Positions 34,481 through 42,471 of a stretch of 64,000 nt of DNA are shown piece by piece. Every line of letters begins with the position of its first letter. Position 1 is the first letter of the stretch. This DNA comes from Deltaproteobacteria bacterium Ga0077550 (GTDB lineage: Bacteria; Myxococcota_A; Polyangia; Nannocystales; Nannocystaceae): NCBI GenBank assembly GCA_001464385.1, contig LNFB01000210.1:1-64000 (forward strand). Reading direction: 5' to 3'. The notes below the pieces were generated by a model that ran no database searches, was not told the DNA's origin, and saw only the letters and a list, made by a program, of their open reading frames with translations. The position numbers were made by a program, and so were the translations under genes.

Positions 34481-35740
34481 TCACCACGGATCGGCGAGCG
34501 CCGGATCCGTGAGCACGGCGTCGTCCGTGAGGCTCTCGAAGAACGCCATGAAGTCGGCGCGCTGGCCCTCGTCGAGCTCGAACGTCTTCATGCGGAAGTC
34601 GAGGTAGGGCGTCTCGGCCCGGCCGCCCGCACCGTAGAGATCGAGGACGTCATCGAGCGTGGCGACGCTGCCGTCGTGCATGTACGGCGCCGTCAACGCG
34701 ATGTTGCGCAGGGTCGGTGACTTGAAGCGGCCCATGTCGCTGGCGACGCCGGTGTGCGCGAACAGGCCCTCGTTGCCCGCCGGGTAGCCGCCCTGCCCGT
34801 CGACGTTGTAGAGCCCGGTGTTGTGGAACGGCGTCGTCCGCTCGGGCAGCTCCGCGAAGTACGTCGAGTCGGTGAAATCGAAGCTGAAGTGGCAGTACGT
34901 GCACTGCCCGGGGAAGTTGAACAGCTCCCAGCCGCGCTTGGCGGCGTCGCTCACCGCGGACTCGTCGCCGTCGAAGAACCACCGATCGAAGGGCGCTCGC
35001 CCCGAGATGATCGTGCGCTCGAACGACGCGATCGCCATGACCAGGTGCTCGAGCGTGCGCGGGTCCGCGTCCTCGGGGAACGCGGCCTCGAACAGCGCGT
35101 CGTAGGTGGGATCGTCCGCGATGCGCCCCAGCGCGTCGGCGCCGTCGACGAGGCCGAGCTCGACGGGGGAGTCGCCGAACATCGGCCCGAGCGCGTGGGT
35201 CTCGAGGTCGAGCAGGCCGGGGTCGGCCCACGCCAGGCTCGCGGCGTACGCGACGTTGACCAGGCTCATCGAGCCGCGCGGGTGCAGCTGGCCGGTGACG
35301 CCCTCGGCCCGCGGCAGGCCGTCGGTGAACGCGAGCTCCTGACGATGACAGGTCGCGCACGAATACGTGCCGTCGACCGAGAGGCGCGTGTCGTAGAACA
35401 GGTGACGGCCGAGCTCGACCTTCGCCGCGGACATCGGGTTGTCCGCGGGCACCCACGGCTCGGGGAAGCCGGGCGGCAGATCCCACACCCATGGCTCGGG
35501 CGGCGGCGGCTCGACGGGCGACCCGCTCGAGCTCGACCCGGGCCCCGTCGCCTCGGTGTCGCGATCGGGCGCGCCGCTCGACCCATCCGTGTCGACGTCG
35601 CCCTGCGCGCCACCCGTGTCGACGCCGCTGGCGGTCGAGCCGTCCGAGCCGCCGTCGCCGACCGTGGATTCGCCTCCGTCGGTCGCGCAGCCCACGGCGA
35701 TCGCGAGGGCGACCCCCAGCGTTGTCCGCCTCGGTGTCAT
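34481..35740 (-). CDS. Exported di-haem c-type enzyme, MbnH-like
   Basis: 419 residues. A lipoprotein signal (LGVALAIAVGCAT) and Ser/Gly/Asp linker precede a two-domain di-haem fold. Haem motifs are CATCHRQ (Cys128, His132) and CTYCHFS (Cys280, His284). Other family stretches are ELGRHLFYDTRLSVDGTYSC, ELAFTDGLPRAEGVTGQLHP, FERTIISGRAPFDRWFFDGD and FKSPTLRNIALTAPYMHDGS. They resemble the MauG/BthA/MbnH group of bacterial cytochrome c peroxidase relatives, in which MbnH oxidises a Trp of its partner MbnP. Here the partner gene is instead a copper-less lysyl-oxidase-like protein, whose stop overlaps this ATG by four bases. It is a peroxidase or high-valent-iron oxidase; the exact substrate is inferred. 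Confidence 0.85.
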   Translation of the reverse strand: MTPRRTTLGVALAIAVGCATDGGESTVGDGGSDGSTASGVDTGGAQGDVDTDGSSGAPDRDTEATGPGSSSSGSPVEPPPPEPWVWDLPPGFPEPWVPADNPMSAAKVELGRHLFYDTRLSVDGTYSCATCHRQELAFTDGLPRAEGVTGQLHPRGSMSLVNVAYAASLAWADPGLLDLETHALGPMFGDSPVELGLVDGADALGRIADDPTYDALFEAAFPEDADPRTLEHLVMAIASFERTIISGRAPFDRWFFDGDESAVSDAAKRGWELFNFPGQCTYCHFSFDFTDSTYFAELPERTTPFHNTGLYNVDGQGGYPAGNEGLFAHTGVASDMGRFKSPTLRNIALTAPYMHDGSVATLDDVLDLYGAGGRAETPYLDFRMKTFELDEGQRADFMAFFESLTDDAVLTDPALADPW

Positions 35741-36621
35741 TCGGGGATCGTCACCGGAATCTGCAGCACGTTGTTGTCGAACGACGCCTCGGCGATCACC
35801 TCGTCGGGGTTGATGTGCAGCTCGAGTGTGTAGTCGCCCGCCGGCACGTCCGTGATGTCGACCCACTGGCAGTCGAGGCCCGAGTCGTAGATGTCGGCCC
35901 AGCCGACGCTGATGCCCATGTCCTCGCCGAAGCCGTACTGCGGCGGGCCGGCGTCGTCCGTCCACGGCGCCAGGTCGATCAACGCGAACGCCGACTTGTG
36001 GCCGGTGCCGACCTCGGCGCCATCTCCATCGAGGAGCCGGTAGCGGGCGTAGTTGGCGAACAACCACGTCCCCGAGCACTCGCTCAGCTCGAAGCGCTCG
36101 GGGTTGTCGGTGGGGTTGCCGACGAAGAAGTCGGCGTCGCCCAGATTTGGCGTGATGGTGTCGAAGCGCAGCAGCCGACGCTGCCCGATGCCGCCGAGGC
36201 AGCCGTCGAGGACGGGGCAGCTCTCGGCGTCGAAGTTGCGGTTCTGGATGACGACGCTCTCGGCGGTCTGCTCCACCACGACCGACATGTCGAGGTCGGC
36301 GATCGCCTCGACGCCGCCCGTGCTGCTGCTGCCTCCGTCGCTGCTGCTCTCGTCGGCGCCCGTGCTGCTCGAGTCCGCGGCCGCGGTCGACGACGACTCG
36401 CTGCTCTCCTCGGCGGCCGCCGTCGTGTCCGTGGTCGGATCGACCTCGGTGGCCGTGCCGGGCTCGGTCGTGCCCGTCGTCGCGGGCTCGCCGGTGCTCT
36501 CCGCCGGCGTACCGCCCGTGGAGCCCGTGGTCGTGCCGGTGTCGTCCGACCCGGCGTCCGACGGGCAACCGAGCATCGGGAGCAGCAAGGAGAACAGGGG
36601 GAGGCAGCGTGTGGATTTCAT
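35737..36621 (-). CDS. Lysyl-oxidase-like lipoprotein lacking the copper ligands
   Basis: 294 residues: lipoprotein signal ending PMLGC, a Ser/Thr/Asp/Glu linker to about residue 104, then a lysyl-oxidase domain. Conserved stretches are LLRFDTITPNLGDADFFVGN, NYARYRLLDGDGAEVGTGHK, GISVGWADIYDSGLDCQWVD and ITDVPAGDYTLELHINPDEV. Lysyl oxidase normally has C-H-x-H-x-H-F here for copper; this protein reads CSGTWLF, so all three His are replaced (Ser183, Thr185, Leu187). The cofactor-forming Lys (209, in GHKSAF) and Tyr (245, in DIYDS) remain. It cannot bind copper in the normal way and is probably a pseudo-oxidase or an altered enzyme. It is co-translated with the di-haem enzyme (ATGA overlap). 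Start ATG 36621; ATG 36648 is possible. Confidence 0.85.
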   Translation of the reverse strand: MKSTRCLPLFSLLLPMLGCPSDAGSDDTGTTTGSTGGTPAESTGEPATTGTTEPGTATEVDPTTDTTAAAEESSESSSTAAADSSSTGADESSSDGGSSSTGGVEAIADLDMSVVVEQTAESVVIQNRNFDAESCPVLDGCLGGIGQRRLLRFDTITPNLGDADFFVGNPTDNPERFELSECSGTWLFANYARYRLLDGDGAEVGTGHKSAFALIDLAPWTDDAGPPQYGFGEDMGISVGWADIYDSGLDCQWVDITDVPAGDYTLELHINPDEVIAEASFDNNVLQIPVTIPE

Positions 36622-36761
36622 CGATTCGCCTGGCTTGCCAGCTTTCATGGCGGCCGCCCGGCGAGCCTTCACCGCGCCCGCGGCCCGCCGTCGCCCCAGC
36701 CGTGCCGCGGTTGCTGTGAACGCGAACGCGCCGACGCCCGGTGTTAGCGTCGCGGTCGCCG

Positions 36762-38009
36762 ATGCGACGCAAGGCGTTCTTGAAGCTGATGCCGGGGATC
36801 GCCGCGGTGGGGTGCGCGACACAGCCGGCCGGCCGCGAGGGCGCCGCGATGCCGACGGGGCGCCCGCGCGGCCCCGACGACGAGGCGTGGTGGGCCGCGA
36901 TCGCGGCGCAGTACGAGCCGACCGACTTCGTCAACCTCGAGAACGGCTTCTTCACCCGCCCAGCCCGGCCCGTGACCGACGCGCAGACCCGCCACCGCGA
37001 CGAGATCAACCGCCGCGGCGCCCACTACATGCGCACCGATCTCGAGGCCCGCATCGAGGGTGTGCGACGCCGACTCGCCGCGTTCGCGGGCACGCCCGCC
37101 GAGGAGCTCGCCTTGGTGCGGAACACCACCGAGGCGATGAACATCGTGCTGCAGGGCCTCCCGTGGGCCGAAGGCGACGAGATCGTCCTGTCGAACCAGG
37201 ACTACGACACGGTGGTGGGGATCCTGCGGACGCTGGTGCGGCGCCGCGGCGTGGTGCTGCGCGAGGCGACGCTCCCCGAGCAGCCGCGCAGCGACGACGA
37301 GGTGATCGCGGCGTATCTCGAGCACGTTGGGCCGCGGACCAAGCTCGCGTTGATCACCCAGGTGATCCACCTGACGGGCCACGTGCTGCCGGTGCCGGCG
37401 ATCGCGGCCGCGCTGCGCGAGCGCGGCGTGACGGTGCTGGTGGATGGCGCCCACGGCTTCGCCCAGCTCCCCGGCGACATCCCGGCGATGGGCGCGGACT
37501 TCTTCGCCGCGAGCCTCCACAAGTGGCTCGGCGCGCCGCTCGGGAACGGCCTGTTGTGGATGCGCGCCGCCGAGATCCCGCGGGTCGAGCCGCTGTTCGC
37601 CGACGTCGCCCGTCCCAGCCACGACATCCGCCGCTTCGAGCACATCGGCACGCGCCCCGCCCACGACGTCGAGGCGATCGCCGACGCGATCGACGTGCAC
37701 GAGCACATGGGCGCAGAGGCGAAGCGCGCGCGCCTGCTGTACCTGCGACAGCGGTGGGTGACCGCGGTGTCGTCGCGCGAGCGGGTGCGCCTGCGATCGC
37801 CGCTGGACGACGCGCGGGCCTGCGCGATCGCGACGTTCTCCGTCGACGGGCTCACGCCGCGGGCGCTGCAGGCCGCGCTGTGGGAGCGGCACCGGATCTA
37901 CACCGTCGCGATCGAGCACCCGGTGATCCAGGGGGTGCGCGTGACCGTGCACCCGTCGACCACGGCGGCCGACGTCGATGGGCTCGTCGCGGCGCTCGAC
38001 GCCGTGTGA
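36762..38009 (+). CDS. Tat-exported PLP enzyme, class V aminotransferase family
   Basis: 415 residues. The N-terminus MRRKAFLKLMPGIAAVGCAT is a twin-Arg signal (RRxAFLK) ending in a possible lipobox Cys, so the folded PLP enzyme would be exported. The fold-type I domain has ALVRNTTEAMNIVLQGL, VVDGAHGFAQLPGD-type cofactor Asp (VLVDGAHGFAQLP), the Schiff-base Lys in SLHKWLGAPLGNGLLWM, and HIGTRPAHDVEAI. It resembles isopenicillin-N epimerase and cysteine desulphurase relatives. Similar exported class V enzymes occur in myxobacteria; the substrate is unknown. The GTG 36741 start would put ten residues before the twin-Arg motif. Confidence 0.82.
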   Translation: MRRKAFLKLMPGIAAVGCATQPAGREGAAMPTGRPRGPDDEAWWAAIAAQYEPTDFVNLENGFFTRPARPVTDAQTRHRDEINRRGAHYMRTDLEARIEGVRRRLAAFAGTPAEELALVRNTTEAMNIVLQGLPWAEGDEIVLSNQDYDTVVGILRTLVRRRGVVLREATLPEQPRSDDEVIAAYLEHVGPRTKLALITQVIHLTGHVLPVPAIAAALRERGVTVLVDGAHGFAQLPGDIPAMGADFFAASLHKWLGAPLGNGLLWMRAAEIPRVEPLFADVARPSHDIRRFEHIGTRPAHDVEAIADAIDVHEHMGAEAKRARLLYLRQRWVTAVSSRERVRLRSPLDDARACAIATFSVDGLTPRALQAALWERHRIYTVAIEHPVIQGVRVTVHPSTTAADVDGLVAALDAV

Positions 38010-39032
38010 CTACCGTCGCGCGCGGCGACGTCGGCACGCCGCGAGCGCGAGGACCATCCCCACCGCGCCACCGAGTCCGCCGCGCGGATCGATCGCGCAG
38101 CCGGCCGCAATCGCATCGTCGCCGGTCGCGACCGCCCCCTCGAGCTCACCGAAGCGCGCCGCGAGGGTCACGGGCAGCGGACCCGGCCGCACGACGTCGG
38201 GGGCGAGCACCTCGGCGCCGTCGGTCGACGACCACTCGAAGTCGACGCCGTACACCGGCTCGCCGTCGAGGTCGTACGCGGTCGCCACGACGACGCCGCG
38301 ATCGATCTCGGACGCGAACACGTCGACGTCCGCGACGACCTCGGGGGCGACGACACCGACGTCGAGGCGGATCGGCGCGTCCGTCCCGGCGAACAGCGTG
38401 AGGTCCTGCGCGCCGACGTCGAGGGAGCGGCCCCGCGACGGCAGCGCCTCGATGCGCAGCCAGTCGCGTCGCTCGCCCAGGAGCTCGGGCACCATCTCGA
38501 CCGCGAGCCCCTCGCTCGCGACCGGCTCGGGGCCCGCGCCACCGGCCAACCGCGTCGCGCCGTCGAAGTACTGCACGAGGAAGATCGCCGCGCCGCCCTC
38601 GACGACCCGCGGCGCCATCGCCTCGGTCGGCACATCGGCGCGATCGAGCAGCACCGGCCCGGCGGCGTGCAGCACCACGCGGCTCGCCGCGCGGACCTCG
38701 AGGTCGACGGACGCGAGGACGTCCCCATCCTCGTCCACGAGCGCGACCTCGGCGCGACCCGGACCCACCGCGGTCACCTGGGCGACGGCGCCGTCGCCCT
38801 CGAGCGCGAGCACGTCGTCGTCGCTGGAGACGAGCGCGCCGGGCAAGCCTTCCGCGCGCAGCTCGAAGGTCGCGCCCACCACGTAGGGGCCGTGCAGTCC
38901 GCCATCGCCGGCGTCGCGGAGGTCGATCGTCTCGTCGATGGAGTCCGAGAACCGGACCTCCGCGTCGCATGCACCGAGCGCCATCAGCACCACCACGCAC
39001 GCGCGCTCGAACCGAGATCCCGTGGACGCCAT
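38010..39032 (-). CDS. Lipoprotein with Ig-like repeats and C-terminal anchor-like tail
   Basis: 340 residues. The N-terminus RACVVVLMALGAC is a lipoprotein signal with no long linker. Two BIG2-like beta modules can be seen (DDDVLALEGDGAVAQVTAVG, EVALVDEDGDVLASVDLEVR and DVDVFASEIDRGVVVATAYD). The C-terminus AAGCAIDPRGGLGGAVGMVL then a short hydrophobic helix and RRRRARR looks like a MYXO-CTERM-type sorting tail. Having both an N-terminal lipobox and such a tail is unusual. The gene abuts the PLP gene stop without spacing and is divergent from the DinB gene. Function unknown; a cell-surface role is likely. Confidence 0.65.
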   Translation of the reverse strand: MASTGSRFERACVVVLMALGACDAEVRFSDSIDETIDLRDAGDGGLHGPYVVGATFELRAEGLPGALVSSDDDVLALEGDGAVAQVTAVGPGRAEVALVDEDGDVLASVDLEVRAASRVVLHAAGPVLLDRADVPTEAMAPRVVEGGAAIFLVQYFDGATRLAGGAGPEPVASEGLAVEMVPELLGERRDWLRIEALPSRGRSLDVGAQDLTLFAGTDAPIRLDVGVVAPEVVADVDVFASEIDRGVVVATAYDLDGEPVYGVDFEWSSTDGAEVLAPDVVRPGPLPVTLAARFGELEGAVATGDDAIAAGCAIDPRGGLGGAVGMVLALAACRRRRARR

Positions 39033-39209
39033 CCACGGCTCTCTCGGTGCGCCCGGCGTACCCAGGGGATTCCCCAACGATTCCGAGCGTCGGTCACGCC
39101 CGCCATGACGGGCCCGTCGCGCCGTTCCCACCTCGCCACGGCCCGCCTGTCACGGCCCGCACGCACGTCGATGGCAGAACGCCGGAGCTTGGTGGCAAGC
39201 TCTCGGCCG

Positions 39210-39746
39210 ATGAGCTCGGCGCACCTCGACCAGTACCGCGCGTTCGCGAAGTACAACAGCCGCTTCAACCGACAGATCTACGATCTCGTCGCGCAGCTCC
39301 CCGCCGAGCAGCGGACCCGCGACGCGGGCGCGTTCTTCGGCTCGATCGAGGGCACCCTGTCGCACATCCTCGTGGCCGACCGCATCTGGATGGGCCGCTT
39401 CGCCAAGTCGGGCCACGACTTCCCGGCGCTCGAGGAGGCGGACCTCGAGTATGGGATCCAGTCCCTGGCGCAGCCCGCCGCGCCGGACTTCGCGGGCCTG
39501 CAGGCCCAGCGCATTGCGATGGATCAGCTCATCGCCGCGTGGGTCGAGGATCTCACCGACGAGATCCTCGCCGCCCCGATGCGCTACCAGAACCTCGCCG
39601 GGCAGCCCCGCGAGCACGCGACGTGGATCGCGGTCTCGCACCTGTTCAACCATCAGACCCACCATCGCGGCCAGGTCACCACGCTGCTCAAGCAGGCGGG
39701 CGTCGACCCGGGCGTGACGGACTTCCTGGTGTTCGCGCTGGCATGA
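39210..39746 (+). CDS. DinB-family putative metal-dependent protein
   Basis: 178 residues of the DinB/YfiT four-helix fold. The metal-binding His residues are in GSIEGTLSHILVADRIWMGR, and SHLFNHQTHHRGQVTTLLKQ contains the two His of the third helix. It resembles thiol-transferase/DinB-like enzymes but shows no clear substrate. The gene overlaps the flippase gene by four bases (ATGA), making it the first gene of the polysaccharide operon. A role in surface biosynthesis is inferred only from position. Confidence 0.8.
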   Translation: MSSAHLDQYRAFAKYNSRFNRQIYDLVAQLPAEQRTRDAGAFFGSIEGTLSHILVADRIWMGRFAKSGHDFPALEEADLEYGIQSLAQPAAPDFAGLQAQRIAMDQLIAAWVEDLTDEILAAPMRYQNLAGQPREHATWIAVSHLFNHQTHHRGQVTTLLKQAGVDPGVTDFLVFALA

Positions 39747-41278
39747 GCTCGCCGGGCGCCCCGCCGAGCTCGGCGCCGCCGGTGGTCGATGCCCGCATCG
39801 CCCGCGGCGCCGCGACCAATTTCCTCGGCACGCTGGCGAAGATCCTCCACCCCGCGTTCTTCGTCCTCGCCAACCGCCTGTACGGCCCCGCCGAGTTCGG
39901 GCTCTACGTCCTCGCGACCACCATCGTCGAGCTCGCCGCGGGCCTCATCAACGCGGGGTGGCGCGACGCCGTGCTCCTCGTCGGTGGGCGCCACGCCGAT
40001 CGCGACGACGCCGCCGACCAGCAGGCGCTCTACGATGGCCTCGGCCAGGCCGTGCAGGCCGTGCTCCTCGGCTCCGCCGCGGTGACCGGCTTCGCGCTGC
40101 TCTTCGGCGCGCCGATCATCGCCTACTACTTCCCACAGCCGGGCATCTACGCCCTGGTGATGTGGATGCTCCCCGTGCTGTGGTGCCTCGGCCTCGCCGA
40201 GGTCGGCATCGCCGCGACCAAGGTGCTGATGATCATGCGCTACGACGCGATCATCCTCGGGTTCCTCAAGCCCGCCGCGATGGTCGCCACGGCGCTCGTC
40301 GCCTACGCCTTCCACCCGGACGCGACCGGCCTGGCGATCGCGTTCGCGGCCGCCCACGCCGTGCTGCCGATCGCGACGTACGTCGTCGTGCGCCGCCACT
40401 TCTCCGTCGGCCGGATCCTCCGCGCGGCCGTGCGCGCGCGCCCGAGCGCCAAGCTCTGGGGCTTCGCGGTCCCGCAGAGCGCCAACATGGCGCTGGTGTA
40501 CTTCACCACCGGCGTCGACGTGCTGCTGCTCGGCTCCTTCGGCATCGCCGCCGAGCGCATCGCCTACTACAAGACCGCGACGACCGTGCTGCGCAACATC
40601 CGACAGGTGAAGCTGAGCTTCGCCGGCGCGTTCAACCCGGTCGCGGCGCGGCTGTACGCCGAGCGGAAGCTCGACGAGCTCGCGGTGCAGATCACCACCG
40701 TGTCGCGGTGGTCGGCGATGATCGGCCACCCGATCCTCTTGCTGCTGCTCGCGCTGCACGGCGAGCTGCTGCGGCTGTTCGAGCCCAGCTACGGCGGCTT
40801 CGCCGGCTTCGTGATCCTGCTGGGGTTGCTGCCCGCGCTGAGCAACGCCCTGGGCCTCGCCGGCAACACCATCGTGATGGCGGGCTTCTCGCGGTGGAAC
40901 CTCGTGAACACGGCGGTGAACGTCGCGGTCACCCTCGGGGTCGGCTACGCGCTGATCCCGACGTGGGGCCTGATGGGCGCGGCCGCGGCGACGATGGCCA
41001 GCGGTGTGGTCGGCACGGTGATGCAGCTCGCCGAGCTGCGCTGGGTCGTCGGCGTGCGCATGCCGTACCGGCGCCTCGTCGGGCCCAACCTCGCGCTCCT
41101 CGCCGGGCTCGGCGTCGAAGGGCTGCTGTGGTGGTGGGGCACCGCGTGGCCCGCGGTCGCCCTGCACGTCGCCGCCGCGATCGCCTCCTTCGCCGCCTAC
41201 GTCGTCGTGCTGCGGGCGTGGGGCCTGCCGCCGGAGGACGCGCGCCTGCTGCGGCCGTGGCGACGCCGCGCGGATTAG
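39743..41278 (+). CDS. Wzx-like polysaccharide flippase
   Basis: 511 residues with about 12-14 membrane segments, as in the MATE/PST superfamily. Characteristic stretches are RIARGAATNFLGTLAKILHP, RLYGPAEFGLYVLATTIVEL (the family's conserved G-P/x-E-F-G-L-Y in loop 1) and WGFAVPQSANMALVYFTTGV, which mark the two bundle halves. It would translocate lipid-linked oligosaccharides across the inner membrane. It sits directly between the DinB gene and two glycosyltransferases, supporting a surface-polysaccharide role. No Wzy polymerase or Wza-type exporter lies in the window. Confidence 0.82.
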   Translation: MSSPGAPPSSAPPVVDARIARGAATNFLGTLAKILHPAFFVLANRLYGPAEFGLYVLATTIVELAAGLINAGWRDAVLLVGGRHADRDDAADQQALYDGLGQAVQAVLLGSAAVTGFALLFGAPIIAYYFPQPGIYALVMWMLPVLWCLGLAEVGIAATKVLMIMRYDAIILGFLKPAAMVATALVAYAFHPDATGLAIAFAAAHAVLPIATYVVVRRHFSVGRILRAAVRARPSAKLWGFAVPQSANMALVYFTTGVDVLLLGSFGIAAERIAYYKTATTVLRNIRQVKLSFAGAFNPVAARLYAERKLDELAVQITTVSRWSAMIGHPILLLLLALHGELLRLFEPSYGGFAGFVILLGLLPALSNALGLAGNTIVMAGFSRWNLVNTAVNVAVTLGVGYALIPTWGLMGAAAATMASGVVGTVMQLAELRWVVGVRMPYRRLVGPNLALLAGLGVEGLLWWWGTAWPAVALHVAAAIASFAAYVVVLRAWGLPPEDARLLRPWRRRAD

Positions 41279-41334
41279 TCGCGCCCGCAGGTCCGATCGG
41301 CCGGCGAAGCGGCTATCATCCGCGCCCGACGTCG

Positions 41335-42471
41335 ATGCGCATCGCCTACGTCTTCGATCAACTGCTGCCGCGCACGGCGGCGGACACCGAGCAGGTCGTC
41401 AGCACGGTGTCGGCGCTCGGCAAGGCCGGTGTGGACGTCGACCTCGTGCTACCGCGCGCCCGCGGCGTCGCGCCCGTCGACGCTGCGGCCCTGGGGCAGT
41501 GGTACGACGTCGAGCCCAACTTCACGGTGCACACGGTCGGCAGCCTGTACCCCGCGCACCGCGGCCTCGAGAAGGCGGGCCACGCGGTCGCGGGTGCCCT
41601 GGCCGAGGCCACGCGCGACGCCGATCTCGTCTACACCCGCAACATCCCCGTGCTGCTCGCGTTGCTCGCCCGCGCGCGCCAGCCGATCGTGTACGAGCAC
41701 TTCCGGCCGTGGCCGACCCAGTCGCGGGCGATGGCGCTGCTGTTCTCCGGCATCGCGCGCATGCGGCAGCCGCCGGCCCTGGTGATGCACTCGGCGTTCG
41801 CCGCCCAGAGCTACCTCGACGTCGGCTTCGCGGCGGAGCGCACGCTGGTCGCCCACAACGGCTGGGATCCGAAGCTGATGGAACCCGTGCTCGATCGCGC
41901 CGCGGCCCGGGCGGCCTGTCGCATCGACTTCGGCGGACCCGTGGTCCTGTACTCGGGACACATCAACGAGCGCAAGGGCCTCGGCACCCTGCTCGATCTG
42001 GCGCAGACCTTCCGCGACGCGCGGTTCGTGCTCGTCGGCTCCGAGGGGCACGGTCCGATCGAGGCCCGCGCCGCCGGGCTTCCCAACGTCGATGTCCGCC
42101 CGTGGTGTTCGCGGCGCGAGCTGGTGCCCCTGCTCTACGCCGCCGACATCCTCGCGGTGCCGCCGACCTCGGGTCCGCTGCAGAAGGTGGGCAACACGGT
42201 GCTGCCGCTGAAGACGTTCATCTACCTCGCCGCCGGCCGGGCGATCTTCGCCGGCGACACGCCCGATCTCCACGAACTGCTGCGCGACGGCGACAACGCC
42301 CGCCTCGCGCGGCCCGACGACGCGACGGACGCCCGCCGCGTCATGGGCGAGCTGCTCGCCGACGAGGCCCAGCGCGCGTACCTCGGCGAGCGCGCGCGCG
42401 CCTCGGCGCAATCGTTGACGTGGGCGGCCCGCGGCCGGCGGCTCGCGGCGTTCCTGGAGGGCCTGCGATGA
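41335..42471 (+). CDS. GT4-family glycosyltransferase
   Basis: 378 residues of the GT-B fold. The N-terminal acceptor half shows RIAYVFDQLLPRTAADTEQV and DADLVYTRNIPVLLALLARA; the C-terminal donor half shows VVLYSGHINERKGLGTLLDL, FVLVGSEGHGPIEARAAGLP and PLKTFIYLAAGRAIFAGDTP. The E-x7-E motif is replaced by a weaker form, as in several GT4 members. It probably transfers a sugar to the lipid-linked intermediate exported by the upstream flippase. It overlaps the next transferase by four bases. Confidence 0.82.
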   Translation: MRIAYVFDQLLPRTAADTEQVVSTVSALGKAGVDVDLVLPRARGVAPVDAAALGQWYDVEPNFTVHTVGSLYPAHRGLEKAGHAVAGALAEATRDADLVYTRNIPVLLALLARARQPIVYEHFRPWPTQSRAMALLFSGIARMRQPPALVMHSAFAAQSYLDVGFAAERTLVAHNGWDPKLMEPVLDRAAARAACRIDFGGPVVLYSGHINERKGLGTLLDLAQTFRDARFVLVGSEGHGPIEARAAGLPNVDVRPWCSRRELVPLLYAADILAVPPTSGPLQKVGNTVLPLKTFIYLAAGRAIFAGDTPDLHELLRDGDNARLARPDDATDARRVMGELLADEAQRAYLGERARASAQSLTWAARGRRLAAFLEGLR

